A stretch of DNA of 64,000 bases from Polyangium mundeleinium. Its GTDB lineage: Bacteria > Myxococcota_A > Polyangia > Polyangiales > Polyangiaceae. Where the stretch lies: the NCBI RefSeq assembly GCF_028369105.1, contig NZ_JAQNDO010000001.1, forward strand, positions 6,914,501 through 6,978,500, read 5' to 3'. The position numbers and the translations under genes are program-made. Of the stretch, positions 44,331 through 51,978 are shown piece by piece (the first letter of the stretch is position 1; each line of letters starts with the position of its first letter). The notes beneath the pieces were generated by a model. It searched no databases. It had not been told where the DNA came from and was given only the letters and a program-made list of their open reading frames with translations.

Positions 44331-45293
44331 ATGTCGTTGCGACCGACGAACTCCCTGGACCTCGCGCTCGAAACGCTGCTCGACGTCCTCGACGAGGCGG
44401 TGCTCGTGTTCGACGAAGGGCTCGTGTGCCGCGCCGCCGGGCGCCGCGCCGCCGCGCTGCTCGGGCTCGATCCGGGATCGTGCGTGGGGCAGGGACGCGC
44501 GCGTCTGCTCGGGCAGATCCAAAAGGACGCGCCCGAGCTCGCAGGGCCGCTTTTGGTGCTCGAAGGCAGCGCGCTCTCGCCGGAGCGCGTGGAGATCGAT
44601 CCGCTGGAGATCACGGGGCCGCCGTCGCGCACGTTCGTGTGGACGAGCGCGCCCGTCGTGAAGGGCGGCGTGGTGGTGGGGCGGATCGACGTCGTGCGTG
44701 ATCAGAGCGCGTCGGCGGCGATGGCGCGCAAGCTCGACGAGGTGTCGCGGGTCGACACGCTGACGGGGCTCTCGAACCGGCGTCGTTTCGAGGAGGAGTG
44801 CGAGCGCGAGCATCGGCGCGCGCAACGCGTGTGGGACTCGTACGCCGTCGCGCGCGTGGACGTCGACGGCATGGGCGCGGTGAACGAGGCGCTCGGGAGG
44901 GAGAAGGGCGACGCGCTCCTCCGGCTGCTCGGCGAGGCGCTGCGTGCGTCGCGGCGGCAGTACGACGTGGTCGCGCGGTGGGGCGACGACGACTTCGCGT
45001 TGCTCTTGCCCTGCGTGGATCACGCCGCCGTGAAGAGCGTGCTCACGCGGGCCGCGGCGCACATGGCCGCCGCGGCGAAGGACGCGGGGTATGCGATCAC
45101 GCTGAGCGTCGGCGTGGCCGTGTGGAGGCCGCCTTCGGCCGACAGCGCCGCGGACGTCCTCGGCCGCGCCACGGCTGCCCTCGACGCAGCCAAGCGCCGC
45201 GGGCCCGGGGCGATCCTCGTGGATCTTGGCGGGACAAACATCAAGAGCGACCTGGAGAGCGTCGCGGTCGAACCTCCCGAGCGCGTCGAATGA
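44331..45293 (+). CDS. GGDEF-domain protein with degenerate active site
   Basis: 320-aa protein. The N-terminal part (1-140) is PAS-like (ALETLLDVLDEAVLVFDEG, then RTFVWTSAPVVKGGVVVGRIDVVRD). The GGDEF domain begins at VSRVDTLTGLSNRR and has the metal/GTP-binding DVDGMGAVNEALG, but the A-site motif reads RWGDDDF (216-222) in place of R-[GS]-G-D/E-E-F. Loss of the second Gly and the Glu suggests that c-di-GMP synthesis is lost or altered. A possible role is as a receptor for c-di-GMP or GTP, which is inference. Start ATG at 44331 (MSLRPTNSLDLALET). No EAL domain follows. Confidence 0.82.
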   Translation: MSLRPTNSLDLALETLLDVLDEAVLVFDEGLVCRAAGRRAAALLGLDPGSCVGQGRARLLGQIQKDAPELAGPLLVLEGSALSPERVEIDPLEITGPPSRTFVWTSAPVVKGGVVVGRIDVVRDQSASAAMARKLDEVSRVDTLTGLSNRRRFEEECEREHRRAQRVWDSYAVARVDVDGMGAVNEALGREKGDALLRLLGEALRASRRQYDVVARWGDDDFALLLPCVDHAAVKSVLTRAAAHMAAAAKDAGYAITLSVGVAVWRPPSADSAADVLGRATAALDAAKRRGPGAILVDLGGTNIKSDLESVAVEPPERVE

Positions 45294-45352
45294 GCCCGTA
45301 GCGCCCCGCGCACGCCGCGAAGCTGTGGTACGAACTGCGGCAGGGGTGGGGC

Positions 45353-46714
45353 ATGGGTGGAGCGTCGTACGACGAGCTCTTGGGGGAGCTCGAAGGGCGG
45401 GGGGTTCGACGTGCGAAGATCGGCGGGTTCGACGTCGATGGCGTGCTTCGAGGGAAGTACGTGTCGATGGAGAAGCTGCGCTCGGCGCTGTCGTGCGGGT
45501 TCGGGTTCTGTGACGTCATCTTCGGCTGGGATATCGGCGACGTCCTCTACGACAACGCGCGCGTGACCGGCTGGCACACGGGCTACCCCGACGCGCACGC
45601 CGTGCTCGATCCTTCGACGAAGCGCCTCGTGCCGTGGGAGCCCGGCACCGTGGCGATGCTCGCGGACTTCCGCGACGCGGACGGCGGCCCGCACCCGGCG
45701 TGCCCGCGCTCGGCGCTGAAGCGCGTGATCACGCACGCGGCGTCGCTCGGCTACCAGGCGAAGCTCTCGGCCGAGTACGAGTTCTTTCTGTTCAAAGAGA
45801 CGCCCGCGTCGCTTCACGAAAAACGGTTCCAGAAGCTCGAATCACTCTCGCCGGGGATGTTCGGCTACTCGTGGGTGCGCGAGGGCCAGCAGAAGGAGCT
45901 GATGGCCGCGATCTACGACGGCATGCGCGCCTTCGACATCGAGCTCGAAGGGCTGCACACGGAGACAGGGCCGGGCGTGTACGAGGCGGCGATCCGGTAC
46001 GACGACGCCCTGCGCGCGGCGGACAAGGCGGCGCTGTTCAAGGTCGCGATGAAGCAGATCGCCTACGAGCACGGGCTCAGCGTGACGTTCATGGCGAAGT
46101 GGAACGCGAGCCTGCCGGGCTCGTCCGGCCACCTGCACCAGAGCCTCTGGAAGGACGGGGAGAACGTGTTCCAGGGGCCGCCGTCCGAGGGCGGGATCTC
46201 GCGGCCGATGCGGCACTACATCGGCGGTCAGCTCGCGTGCATGCGAGAGATGACGGCGCTCGTGTCGCCGACGATCAACGCGTACAAGCGCTACGTGCCC
46301 GGCGTGTGGGCGCCGCTCACGGCGACGTGGGGCTTCGAGAACCGCACGACGGCGCTGCGGATCGTGGGCGCCGGGACGAAGGCCGCGCGGGTCGAGGTGC
46401 GGCAGGGGGCGGCCGACATCAACCCGTACATCGCGATGGCAGCGACGCTCGGCGCGGGGATCTACGGCATCGAGAACGCGATCGAACCCGACGCGCCGAT
46501 CACGGGCAACGCGGGCGAGGGCGGCGAGGGGCGCGATCGGCTGCCGCGCACGCTGGCCGAGGCCACGGCGCTGCTCGCGGAGAGCCAGCGCATGCGGAGG
46601 ATCCTCGGCGACGGGTTCGTTGATCACTACGTGCGCACCCGGCAGTGGGAGGTGCGCCAGTACGAGCGAGCGGTCACCGACTGGGAGCTCGCGCGGTATT
46701 TCGAGGCCATCTGA
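45353..46714 (+). CDS. Glutamine-synthetase-family gamma-glutamyl ligase
   Basis: 453-aa enzyme of the glutamine synthetase superfamily. Visible: SAEYEFFLFKE (metal-binding E-x-E), the ETGPGVYEAAI segment, FMAKWNASLPGSSGHLHQSL (the N-x-x-x-x-G-x-H loop), KRYVPGVWAPLTATWGFENRT (ATP-binding R region) and ARVEVRQGAADINPYIAMA. The unusual N-terminal length and the EVRQGAADINPY ending are those of PuuA-like or type III-like ligases rather than GlnA, so the substrate may be an amine or polyamine rather than ammonia. It is followed 21 bp later by an iron-dependent alcohol dehydrogenase. The start ATG at 45353 was chosen with GGGGTGGGG before it. Confidence 0.88.
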   Translation: MGGASYDELLGELEGRGVRRAKIGGFDVDGVLRGKYVSMEKLRSALSCGFGFCDVIFGWDIGDVLYDNARVTGWHTGYPDAHAVLDPSTKRLVPWEPGTVAMLADFRDADGGPHPACPRSALKRVITHAASLGYQAKLSAEYEFFLFKETPASLHEKRFQKLESLSPGMFGYSWVREGQQKELMAAIYDGMRAFDIELEGLHTETGPGVYEAAIRYDDALRAADKAALFKVAMKQIAYEHGLSVTFMAKWNASLPGSSGHLHQSLWKDGENVFQGPPSEGGISRPMRHYIGGQLACMREMTALVSPTINAYKRYVPGVWAPLTATWGFENRTTALRIVGAGTKAARVEVRQGAADINPYIAMAATLGAGIYGIENAIEPDAPITGNAGEGGEGRDRLPRTLAEATALLAESQRMRRILGDGFVDHYVRTRQWEVRQYERAVTDWELARYFEAI

Positions 46715-46735
46715 GAGGACGAAGGCGACAAGCGC

Positions 46736-47878
46736 ATGGGACAACTGTCGATCTGGAGCTTCCCGACGCGGATCGTGTTCGGGGCCGGTGCAGCGAAGCA
46801 GACGGGCGCCGAGGCCAAGCGGCTCGGCAGCAAGCACGCGCTCGTCGTGACGGACAAGGGGGTCGTCGGCGCAGGGCTGCTCGCGCCAATCGAGGCGTCA
46901 CTGCGCGAGGCGGGGATCCCGTGGACGGTCTTCGACGGCGTGCTCGGCAATCCTGTCGAGGCGAACGTGCACGACGGCGTGCGCGCGTTCCGGACGTCGG
47001 GCGCGGACCTCGTGATCGCGGTCGGCGGCGGCTCGCCGCTCGACGTGGGCAAGCTCGTGCGCCTCGGCATCCACCACCACCGGCCGCTCGCCGAGTACGA
47101 CGACGCGATCGGCGGCGACCAGCACATCACGGCAAACGTGCCGCCGATGCTCGCGCTGCCCACGACGGCAGGGACGGGCAGCGAGGTCGGGCGCTCGGGC
47201 GTGGTGACGCTCGACGTCAACCACCGGAAGACCGTCATCTTTTCGCCGCACCTGCTCGCGAACGCCGCGCTCCTCGATCCCGAGCTGACGCGCTCGATGC
47301 CAGCGTTCCTCACGGCCGCGACGGGCATCGATGCGCTCACGCACTGCCTGGAGGCGTACGTGGCGAAGGGGGATCACCCGATGGCGGACGGCATCGCGCT
47401 CGAAGGGATCCGGCACGTCGGGCGGTACCTCGAGCGGGCCGTGAAGCACGGCGTCGACCTCGAGGCGCGCGGCGGGATGATGAAGGCCGCGATGATGGGC
47501 GCGGTCGCGTTCCAGAAGGGGCTCGGCGCGTGCCACTCGCTCGCGCATCCGCTGTCGAGTGAACACGGGACGCACCACGGGCTCGCCAACGCGCTGTGCC
47601 TGCCGGCGGTCTGCGCGTTCAACGCGGAGGTCGCGAGGACGCGCCTCGCGGAGGTCTCGGTCCTGCTCGGCGGCGAGGCGAGCCCGGCCGGCTGCGTCGA
47701 GGCCGTGCGCCGGCTGCGCGAGCGGATCGGCTTGCCGGCGACCCTCTCGCAGGCGGGCGTGCCACGCGAGAACCTCGATCGCCTCGCCGATCTCGCCTTC
47801 CAGGACGCCTGCCACACGTCGAACCCGCGGCCCTGCACCCGGGACGACCTCCGCGCGCTCTACGAAGCGTCTTTCTGA
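46736..47878 (+). CDS. Iron-containing alcohol dehydrogenase
   Basis: 380-aa NAD(P)-dependent dehydrogenase of the iron-activated (group III) type. Signatures: VIAVGGGSPLDVGK (cofactor loop), ALPTTAGTGSEVGRSGVVT, FLTAATGIDALTHCLEAYV (first iron-binding Asp/His region) and GACHSLAHPLSSEHGTHHGLANALCLPAV (the His-rich metal site, in two parts). Length and order match the family. With the glutamine-synthetase-like enzyme directly upstream, it could reduce or oxidise an aminoaldehyde in the same pathway, but the direction is unknown. ATG at 46736 gives MGQLSIWSFPTRIVFG, the usual N terminus. A 254-bp gap with no feature I can support follows. Confidence 0.92.
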   Translation: MGQLSIWSFPTRIVFGAGAAKQTGAEAKRLGSKHALVVTDKGVVGAGLLAPIEASLREAGIPWTVFDGVLGNPVEANVHDGVRAFRTSGADLVIAVGGGSPLDVGKLVRLGIHHHRPLAEYDDAIGGDQHITANVPPMLALPTTAGTGSEVGRSGVVTLDVNHRKTVIFSPHLLANAALLDPELTRSMPAFLTAATGIDALTHCLEAYVAKGDHPMADGIALEGIRHVGRYLERAVKHGVDLEARGGMMKAAMMGAVAFQKGLGACHSLAHPLSSEHGTHHGLANALCLPAVCAFNAEVARTRLAEVSVLLGGEASPAGCVEAVRRLRERIGLPATLSQAGVPRENLDRLADLAFQDACHTSNPRPCTRDDLRALYEASF

Positions 47879-48132
47879 GCCTTTGCCCCGCGCCCCTCAG
47901 GTGCGACGCGAAGGATGTTTCGTCGCCCGGCTCCCTCGGGTCGCACCTCGACTCTGCAGCACAAGCTCCCGAAATCACTCCTTGATTCGCCGAAGCGTCT
48001 TCCGCGCGCCTCGGACCTCGCCGCGCGCTGGCGCGGCGGTCCCGGAAAGGTGTTCCAGGTCTCGGTTCGCCAGGGTTTGCGCGCCTTGCGTACTCTGGCG
48101 ATTCTGCCCGGAATGCGTTAGGTGTCGGGTCG

Positions 48133-48762
48133 ATGGTAGCCATGGCCCCGGATCGCGTCGGCGGATCGTCCAAACCGGCCACCTGCCGGATGTTCGAGAC
48201 CCCGCTCATCGAGCGGTTTTCCCGCATCCACCCGGCGACGCCGTTCCTGTTCTGGCTCCCGGTCTACGGCTACCTCGCGTTCCGTGCCTACGAGAACGGA
48301 ACCGGGCTCGTCATCGGTTTGTCGCTCGGCTTCCTCGGCCTGTTCGTGTGGACGCTCGCCGAGTACGTGCTGCACCGCTGGGTCTTCCACTATGTGGGGC
48401 CACGGCTCTGGCAACGGCGCGTGCATTTCGTCCTGCACGGGGTCCACCACGACTTCCCGCAGGACGCGGATCGGCTCGTGTTCCCACTCGGGGCGAGCAT
48501 CCCGTTCGGCGTGGTGTTTTACCTGCTCTTCCGCGCGATCGTGGGGCCCGTGCTCGTGGATCCGCTCTTCGTGGGCTTCGGGCTCGGCTACCTCGTGTAC
48601 GACGGCACCCACTACGCGATCCACCACTTCCGGATGAGCTCGCGCTGGGGCAAGTGGATCAAGCGGCACCACATGATCCACCACCACACCGGCGCCCACG
48701 CGCGCTGGGGCGTCTCGTCGCCGCTCTGGGACTACGTGTTCGGGACGATGAAGTCCCCCTGA
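48133..48762 (+). CDS. Fatty-acid hydroxylase / sterol desaturase-family protein
   Basis: 209-aa integral membrane di-iron enzyme. The His clusters are clear: EYVLHRWVFH, HGVHHDFPQD, HYAIHHF and KRHHMIHHHTGAH. These match the fatty acid 2-hydroxylase type, which adds a hydroxyl group to acyl chains such as those of sphingolipids, known in Sorangium relatives. Four hydrophobic segments (about 35-55, 55-75, 115-135 and 140-155) fit the family. Alternative starts (48142, 48190) exist; I used the first ATG because the Ala/Ser-rich lead could still be read. Its neighbours are metabolic genes, so the setting says little. The small TPR-like gene follows by 45 bp. Confidence 0.9.
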   Translation: MVAMAPDRVGGSSKPATCRMFETPLIERFSRIHPATPFLFWLPVYGYLAFRAYENGTGLVIGLSLGFLGLFVWTLAEYVLHRWVFHYVGPRLWQRRVHFVLHGVHHDFPQDADRLVFPLGASIPFGVVFYLLFRAIVGPVLVDPLFVGFGLGYLVYDGTHYAIHHFRMSSRWGKWIKRHHMIHHHTGAHARWGVSSPLWDYVFGTMKSP

Positions 48763-48807
48763 ACGGCCGCGCCGGCGGTTGGAACGGGCCCTGCTGGAAG
48801 GGCCGCC

Positions 48808-49164
48808 ATGAGCCGGAGAGGTGGTCGAAGCGTGCGCGCCCACGTGGGCGTTCGCGAAGGACGGACGGTGCATCGGCCGGATGGGGAGCTCGATGCCGTC
48901 GAAGGGTTGATCTATCGGTCGCGGAAGCTACGTCGGCGCGGCGATACGCGGGGCGCGCTCGTGCTGCTGCGGCAGGCGTGCTCGCAGGACGAGTGGCGCG
49001 CGCGAACGTTCACGCTGTTCGGCGCGCTCCTGTCGGAGGAAGGTCACCACGACGAGGCGGCGAAGGCACTTTTGCACGCGCGCTGGCTACGGCAGCGGGC
49101 CGGCGAGGCGCCACGCGCGGAGGTGACGGCGCGGCTGCTCGAAGCGGAGCTGGCCGCGCGTTAG
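48808..49164 (+). CDS. Small TPR-like protein ending in the 128-bp element
   Basis: 118-aa basic protein. Residues 30-105 have two to three helix pairs with TPR-type spacing (LIYRSRKLRRRGDTRGALVL, TFTLFGALLSEEGHHDEAAK, LLHARWLRQRAGEAPRAEVT). The N terminus is Arg-rich. GGAAGGG lies before the ATG. The TAG stop at 49162-49164 is the first three bases of the second 128-bp element, so the true original C terminus may have been lost; the protein ends LEAELAAR. Function is unknown. Confidence 0.65.
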   Translation: MSRRGGRSVRAHVGVREGRTVHRPDGELDAVEGLIYRSRKLRRRGDTRGALVLLRQACSQDEWRARTFTLFGALLSEEGHHDEAAKALLHARWLRQRAGEAPRAEVTARLLEAELAAR

Positions 49165-49289
49165 TAGCCTGTGGACTTATCTGCTGCGCGCCCCGGATCG
49201 TCGGTCGACATCGCTCGAAATCCTTCAGGATTCCTCGCTCCGTCGCCCTAGCTTCGGGGCGCTCGCGACGATCATTCCACAGGCTGCTA
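49162..49289 (-). mobile_element. 128-bp MITE-like element, copy 2 (inverted)
   Basis: Reverse-orientation copy of the element at 9038-9165. Left end TAGTAGCCTGTGGA (one mismatch to the consensus TAGCAGCCTGTGGA) and right end TCCACAGGCTGCTA. The interior matches copy 1 apart from one base (TTCGGGG versus CCGGGG), making 2 differences in 128. The first three bases are the stop of the TPR-like gene, and the last three are, on the minus strand, the TAG stop of the zinc-ribbon gene at 49287. Both flanking genes therefore terminate inside it. Confidence 0.8.
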
Positions 49290-49532
49290 GGACGCCGCGC
49301 GGACGGGGCGCAAGGCGCCCACATAGAACGAGCGGAGGGTGTTGCGGCCGCAGAAGGGGCAGGCCCACCCGATGTCGAAGCGCTCGCCCGAGGCCCCGAT
49401 GCTGTGGGCCGGCGCGACCTCGCGCGCTCGCCCTCGCGACGCCGTGCCGGTGACGACGTGATGTTTCTCGTCGAGCGTCGCAAGAAGGATCGCCTGGCAC
49501 TCGCATCGGCTCTGCACGCTGAACTGGCTCAT
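49287..49532 (-). CDS. Short Cys-pair (zinc-ribbon-like) protein
   Basis: 81-aa protein from the ATG at 49532 (MSQFSVQSRCECQAILLATL). It has CEC near the N terminus and CPFCGRNTLRS later, so a four-Cys zinc ribbon is likely. An HSIGASGERFDIGW segment precedes the second pair. The stop lies within the right end of the 128-bp element, so the C-terminal part may have been changed by insertion. A longer reading from 50189 runs through unrelated low-complexity sequence and was not used. Function is unknown; it parallels the zinc-ribbon gene that ends in copy 1 of the element. Confidence 0.65.
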   Translation of the reverse strand: MSQFSVQSRCECQAILLATLDEKHHVVTGTASRGRAREVAPAHSIGASGERFDIGWACPFCGRNTLRSFYVGALRPVRAAS

Positions 49533-49734
49533 GGATCTCCTGCGTCGGCGAGCCGCCCCGGACGTGTGGGACCTCGGCGCGGCCGGTGATTCGCCCGGGG
49601 CGCTTATAAGGCCTGACGAAAAATGGCTCAAGGGGGTTCGGGGGCGCCGCGGGGCGCGTCGGGCGTAGCCCTCGGGCGTCGAATGAGGGTACGCTCGGCC
49701 CAGAAGTCGGTCGCTTCTCGGGAGGGGTGGGAAT

Positions 49735-50241
49735 ATGGGGGCGCTTGAGGGGTTCCGAGCGACGATGATCGATGCACGAACCGACGTCGCGCCGCGGAGC
49801 CGCCGGATCCTGGTGGCAAGAGATCCGCGGCTCTCGACGTGTGATGCGCTCGTCCAGGGGCTCGAGCCGCTGATCGAGGATGTCGAGCTGGTCGAGGCGT
49901 ACTCCGTGGAGGCGGCGCGCTCGTGGGCGAAGGGCGGGCCCTTCGATCTCTGCCTCGTTTGTCTGGATCTGCCGCCGGCGCCGCGCGGCGGGGCGAGGCT
50001 CGCCAGGGAGCTCATGGGGCGCGGCAAGAAGGTCGTTTTGATCACGCGGAGCCTGCGGTGGCTGCCGGCGGAGGACCTGGAGCTGCGCAGCTTGCCCTGG
50101 ATCGTGCCCGAGGCAGATCCGACGAGCGTGCTCGCGTTCCTCCAGAAGGAGGCGGCGCCCGTCGTCTCCCAGGCCCGCACGCGCGCCAAGACGCTCCCGC
50201 CGATGACGGAGCGCGAGCGGCCCGCGGCGAACGAGACCTAA
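49735..50241 (+). CDS. Receiver-like protein without a standard acceptor Asp
   Basis: 168-aa stand-alone protein with the fold pattern of a response-regulator receiver: RILVARDPRLST (strand 1, normally DD), FDLCLVCLDLPPAP (strand 3) and KKVVLITR (strand 4). The usual acceptor position seems to be Cys (LVC), with an Asp two residues later, and only one of the first acidic pair is present. Phosphorylation is therefore uncertain. A tail of 35 residues is polar. GGAGGGG lies before the ATG. It is convergent with the large lipoprotein gene, with a 4-bp overlap of the ends. No kinase or output domain is attached. Confidence 0.6.
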   Translation: MGALEGFRATMIDARTDVAPRSRRILVARDPRLSTCDALVQGLEPLIEDVELVEAYSVEAARSWAKGGPFDLCLVCLDLPPAPRGGARLARELMGRGKKVVLITRSLRWLPAEDLELRSLPWIVPEADPTSVLAFLQKEAAPVVSQARTRAKTLPPMTERERPAANET

Positions 50242-51578
50242 TCTGAGCCGACGGGCAGGAGCTCGATGGACTGGATCGTCGATGAGCCCGGTCCATCGAG
50301 CCCGATGACGAGCTCGGTGTCTTCCTTCCCATTCAGATCGAGGCTGCGACCCCCTTCGAGCGAGAGGGTGCGAATCCTGGCGCGTTCGCCCGCGGGCGTC
50401 TTGAGCGCAAGGTAGAGGTGGCCCTTGGGCTGGCCGAGAACGAGTTTGTCCCCGTCGCCCGACTCGCAGAGGAACGAGGCCTTGCCCGCGAGCGCCTTCT
50501 TCTTGTTCGTGCTGCAGCTCGACACGAGGTGCGGCTCGCTCGCCGACTCGGCGCGGGCCGCGGCGATCACGGCGTTCTGGCGCACGAGCTCCACGTCGTC
50601 GAACTCGACGTTGCCGGCGCCGCGCGCGCTGATGCCCACGTAAAACCCGCTCGATCCGGGCGTGGCGGTGAGCGTCGTGCTCTCCGTCCCCGTGCCCGCG
50701 GCGACGCGGAAGACGATCGTGCTCTCGACCGCGTCGGGATCCTCGAGCGAGCGCAGCGCGACGTGGAGCTCGCCCGCCTGCGTCGCGCGGTACTTGAAGC
50801 GGATGGTGAGCTCGTCACCGGCCGCGATGAGCGGCGCTGTCGAGGGCGTGTACGAGCCGAAGATACGCACGCGCATGCGACCCCCGCCGCCGCGCAGCTC
50901 CTCGGCGGCGGCGCGGAGCGCGTCGTGCGCGCCCGCGGCCGTCGAGGTGATCGTGACGTTGCCATCGGACGTGGTGAACTTGAGCCCCGCGCCCTCGATC
51001 CGCGCGAGCGCCTCGCCGCGCACGGTCTTCTTCGCGGGTTTGACCACGACCGGCGCGCCGCCCTCCGCGCTCGGGACCGCGGTCGTTCCGTCGAGCTTGC
51101 CAGCGATCTTCGTGACGCCTGCGCGGAAGCGGACGACGTCATCCGCGTTCAGGAACTTGCGCGCGTCCCAGGTATCGATGAGCTCCTTCATGAGGCCCGC
51201 GAGGCGTTGATCCTCGGCCGCGTGCTCGGCGGGTTTCGTCTTGCACGTGTTGTAGGATTCGCAGAGCGCGACGCGGCGCTCCTTGAGCTTGGCCGCGAGA
51301 TCGGCGGCGGCGCGGATCGCCTCGATGCGTACCTCGGCGCCGCGGCTCGCGCCGGCGAGCTTGAGGGAGCTCGAGACGTCGAAGGAGCCGAAGTCGTCGG
51401 CGATCTCGGCGCAGCTCTCCCGCGGGATCGTTCCGATCGGATCCGGGCACTCGACCTCGGCGCTCTGCGCAGGCGTGCCGCCTGGAGGAACCTGAGGACC
51501 ACCGCAGCTCGCGGTCGCGAGAGCGAGGGTGGGGACGAACAGCGCTGCCGCGAGAAAACGGAGACGAGCGGGAGGCAC
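50238..51578 (-). CDS. Lipoprotein with beta-sandwich domain, unknown function
   Basis: 446-aa lipoprotein; GTG at 51578 gives MPPARLRFLAAALFVPTLAL and lipobox ASC. A helical region (about 85-150) with Cys pairs (SYNTCKTK) is followed by a Gly/Val-rich linker. The central and C-terminal parts look like two beta sandwiches: RMRVRIFGSYTPSTAPLIAA, LTIRFKYRATQAGELHVAL, GFYVGISARGAGNVEFDDVE and SLDLNGKEDTELVIGLDG. The latter resemble carbohydrate-binding-module folds, which is inference from strand rhythm. An unpaired-looking SCSTNKKK segment lies late. It overlaps the convergent receiver-like gene by 4 bp. No catalytic motif seen. Confidence 0.7.
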   Translation of the reverse strand: MPPARLRFLAAALFVPTLALATASCGGPQVPPGGTPAQSAEVECPDPIGTIPRESCAEIADDFGSFDVSSSLKLAGASRGAEVRIEAIRAAADLAAKLKERRVALCESYNTCKTKPAEHAAEDQRLAGLMKELIDTWDARKFLNADDVVRFRAGVTKIAGKLDGTTAVPSAEGGAPVVVKPAKKTVRGEALARIEGAGLKFTTSDGNVTITSTAAGAHDALRAAAEELRGGGGRMRVRIFGSYTPSTAPLIAAGDELTIRFKYRATQAGELHVALRSLEDPDAVESTIVFRVAAGTGTESTTLTATPGSSGFYVGISARGAGNVEFDDVELVRQNAVIAAARAESASEPHLVSSCSTNKKKALAGKASFLCESGDGDKLVLGQPKGHLYLALKTPAGERARIRTLSLEGGRSLDLNGKEDTELVIGLDGPGSSTIQSIELLPVGSD

Positions 51579-51735
51579 GGAGCGAAGGTAATACAGGTCG
51601 GAACGGCGCGGGGGGCTCGGGCGCGTGGATCGAGGAGGTGACCGGGCATCCGGTCGTCAGCCGGGGCGGAAACGTTGCGAGCGCGCAAGGTCTTGCCAAG
51701 CTCCGCGAGATTGGCTAGACATGCGTTCGCAGTTC

Positions 51736-51808
51736 GCGGGACTAGCTCAGTTGGTAGAGCATCAGCTTCCCAAGCTGAGGGTCGCGAGTTCGAATCTCGT
51801 GTCCCGCT
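51736..51808 (+). tRNA. tRNA-Gly (anticodon CCC)
   Basis: Cloverleaf is readable: acceptor GCGGGAC pairs with GTCCCGC (51801-51807), D-arm CTCAGTTGGTAGAG, anticodon stem TCAGC/GCTGA with loop TTCCCAA (anticodon CCC), and T-arm GCGAGTTCGAATCTCGT. The length of 73 nt plus a missing encoded CCA is normal. It is an isolated tRNA, transcribed on the plus strand. Confidence 0.93.
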
Positions 51809-51850
51809 CAAAGCAGAAGTCGTGGTGTCCCGGGAAAACACCACGCAAGC

Positions 51851-51894
51851 AGCAAAACGTGGCGGCTCCGGCCGCCATGTTGCTTTTGTGGTCC
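51851..51894 (+). terminator. Hairpin terminator after tRNA-Gly
   Basis: ACGTGGCGGC pairs with GCCGCCATGT around TCCG (51857-51880); an outer AGCAA/TTGCT extension and a following TTTT (51884-51887) strengthen the call. It begins about 43 bases after the tRNA. Confidence 0.7.
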
Positions 51895-51978
51895 TGAGAA
51901 GCCCGAGCGCTCGCACGACGCGAGGGGACTTCGAGCATCGAAGCGTCAGTCCGCTGTCGCGGAGCGGGGGCGCGCAGG

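Noticed and set aside
47879-48132. Gene or RNA in the 254-bp gap
   Set aside because: No RBS, no domain, no stem-loop beyond weak ones.
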